From Urinicoccus sp. (GTDB taxonomy: Bacteria; Bacillota; Clostridia; Tissierellales; Peptoniphilaceae): a DNA stretch of 6,875 bases. Every line of letters starts with the position of its first letter. Position 1 is the first letter of the stretch. The position numbers and the translations under genes were made by a program. Shown one piece after another: positions 6,136 to 6,875 of this stretch. Location of the stretch: the NCBI GenBank assembly GCA_029983435.1, contig JASBZN010000061.1:1-6875 (forward strand), given 5' to 3'. The notes beneath the pieces were generated by a model that searched no databases, was not told where the DNA came from, and was given only the letters and a program-made list of their open reading frames with translations.

Positions 6136-6154
6136 GTTTGTTTAAAGTTTGTTT
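6136..6154. repeat. 8-bp direct repeat, 11-bp period, upstream of the operon's -35 box
   Basis: GTTTGTTT at 6136-6143 is repeated at 6147-6154 with AAA between, again an 11-bp period. It lies 12-30 bp upstream of the -35 box, where activators often bind. Function is inferred from position only. Confidence 0.4.
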
Positions 6155-6560
6155 CTCCTTCACCTCTCTTTTTTCATTTACAATAACGTTGTGAATCAAA
6201 ATAAAAGGGCAAGATAAGCACAAAATTATAGCCTTACAAACATATTGAATTTAATCTGCCTAGAATTCTAAATCTATAAAGAAAATATAATATCATATAC
6301 CCTATAAATGCCTTTTCAGTTTAAACTTTCAAATTATTATTTCCTAACTTGAGTACCATTTAACCTTTTTCATTCTCTTTATAGCTTGTAATTAAGCCAT
6401 TTTAGAAAATTTTTCGATTATTCCCATTCTTCTTTTCCAAACGTACGATACATCTCAAACTATTCAAAATGCTAGATTCTGTTTTTTCTAATATCACTAA
6501 ATCCACCTAATTGTAGGACGTTTTCAAATTTTTAGTCCCGTCCCAGTACCAGATAAAAAT
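6155..6560. other. AT-rich non-coding stretch upstream of the hydrolase operon
   Basis: About 400 bases hold no frame with a start, ribosome binding site and reasonable length on either strand. All minus-strand frames are broken by frequent stops. No RNA gene, terminator or mobile-element end is recognisable. It may be decayed sequence, like its right neighbour. Confidence 0.5.
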
Positions 6561-6751
6561 TTATAAGTTTTTAACCCTTTCAGTTTCCCTATCATCAATT
6601 TCAAAGGATCCGTCATTTACTTCATCAAGTCTTTTCATAAGTTTCCCAAGCAGATCAAGCATTTTGTATTTATATTTTTTCTCTTGGTCATTGTCAAAAT
6701 ATACAGGTTCATCTCTCCAATCTTATATTCTCCCCACTCAACATTTTGGAA
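6561..6751 (-). pseudogene. Frameshifted C-terminal remnant of an unknown gene
   Basis: Bases 6719-6561 encode 52 codons from W-R-D-E-P-V-Y-F-D-N-D to V-K-N-L, then TAA, with protein-like composition and no ribosome binding site or suitable start. A stop precedes it at 6725-6723. The adjoining frame (6751 downward) reads F-Q-N-V-E-W-G-E-Y-K. Restoring one A in the run near 6724 joins them as NVEWGEYKDWRDEPVYFDND, which reads as a continuous protein. The rest is acidic/basic helical (K-Y-K-Y-K-M-L-D-L-L-G-K-L-M-K-R-L-D-E-V). I do not recognise the family. The piece begins directly after a terminator, so the gene's 5' part has been lost. Confidence 0.5.
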
Positions 6752-6753
6752 TT

Positions 6754-6785
6754 AAAAAAGTAGACGGAAATTTTTCGCCTACTTT
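6754..6785 (-). terminator. Terminator after the gene entering from the right edge
   Basis: AAAGTAG (6757-6763) pairs with CTACTTT (6779-6785). After one mismatch, the inner C-G-G-A-A pairs with T-T-T-C-G including one G-U pair. On the minus strand T6 follows at 6759-6754. It lies about 6 bases after the TAG of the partial gene. Confidence 0.75.
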
Positions 6786-6790
6786 GTTTG

Positions 6791-6875
6791 CTATTTAAAG
6801 TCCTTATAACTGTTTTTTAGTTCTTTAATTTTTTCAAGTCTCTCTAGAGAATTTTCTCCTTTAAATTCTGTAACT
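6791..6875 (-). CDS. C-terminal end of an unknown gene cut by the right edge
   Basis: Twenty-seven codons are open from the right edge to TAG at 6793-6791. The peptide reads V-T-E-F-K-G-E-N-S-L-E-R-L-E-K-I-K-E-L-K and ends N-S-Y-K-D-F-K: highly charged, probably an amphipathic helix. A terminator follows at once, which supports it being a real gene end. The family cannot be told from this piece. Confidence 0.5.
   Translation of the reverse strand, partial: VTEFKGENSLERLEKIKELKNSYKDFK

Noticed and set aside
6370..6560. Possible decayed reading frame on the minus strand (for example around F-E-M-Y-R-T-F-G-K-E-E-W)
   Set aside because: Stops occur about as often as expected by chance in AT-rich sequence, and no family is recognised.

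Overview
The window looks like chromosomal DNA of a low-GC Gram-positive bacterium (Bacillota). The pointers are strong purine-rich ribosome binding sites (AGGAGG, GGAGGG, AAGGAG), several A-stem/U-run terminators, an S-layer-homology (SLH) protein, and a remnant of a phage terminase of the type common in Bacillota siphophages. I cannot fix the genus from sequence alone. No rRNA, tRNA, CRISPR array, insertion sequence or complete mobile element is visible.

Left part (1-2800) is compact and reads as ordinary host genes. A plus-strand gene cut by the left edge ends in SLH-like modules, which would anchor an exported protein to the cell wall. It meets a minus-strand zinc-ribbon/one-TM/helical-repeat membrane protein head on, across two back-to-back 15-bp hairpins that can terminate both. 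The membrane-protein gene and a plus-strand PAP2-superfamily membrane phosphatase diverge from a 241-bp region with a promoter on each side. The PAP2 gene converges on a 76-residue double-CxxC protein (DUF6487-like) over a shared hairpin.

Middle part (2800-3940) is more AT-rich. It holds a ClbS/DfsB-family (DUF1706) four-helix protein on the minus strand. Directly upstream, on the same strand, is a frameshifted C-terminal remnant of a phage large terminase (terL). The best promoter for the ClbS-like gene lies at the 3' end of that remnant, so this gene may be phage-associated cargo or may have been placed in an old prophage scar.

Right part (3940-6130) is a two-gene minus-strand operon: an isochorismatase-family cysteine hydrolase followed 51 bp later by an APC-superfamily amino-acid/amine permease. 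It has a strong promoter carrying two sets of direct repeats with 11-bp period, and a 12-bp-stem terminator at its end. The pairing suggests uptake and hydrolysis of a small amide or ureido compound, with the substrate unknown.

Far right (6130-6875) is mostly non-coding. It contains a second broken gene of unknown function (two reading frames that join into one peptide after one base), a terminator, and the last 27 codons of a minus-strand gene entering from the right edge. The two broken genes show that this side of the window has been decaying. I see no complete novel multi-gene system; the terL scar with the ClbS-like gene and the hydrolase-permease operon are the most interesting points.
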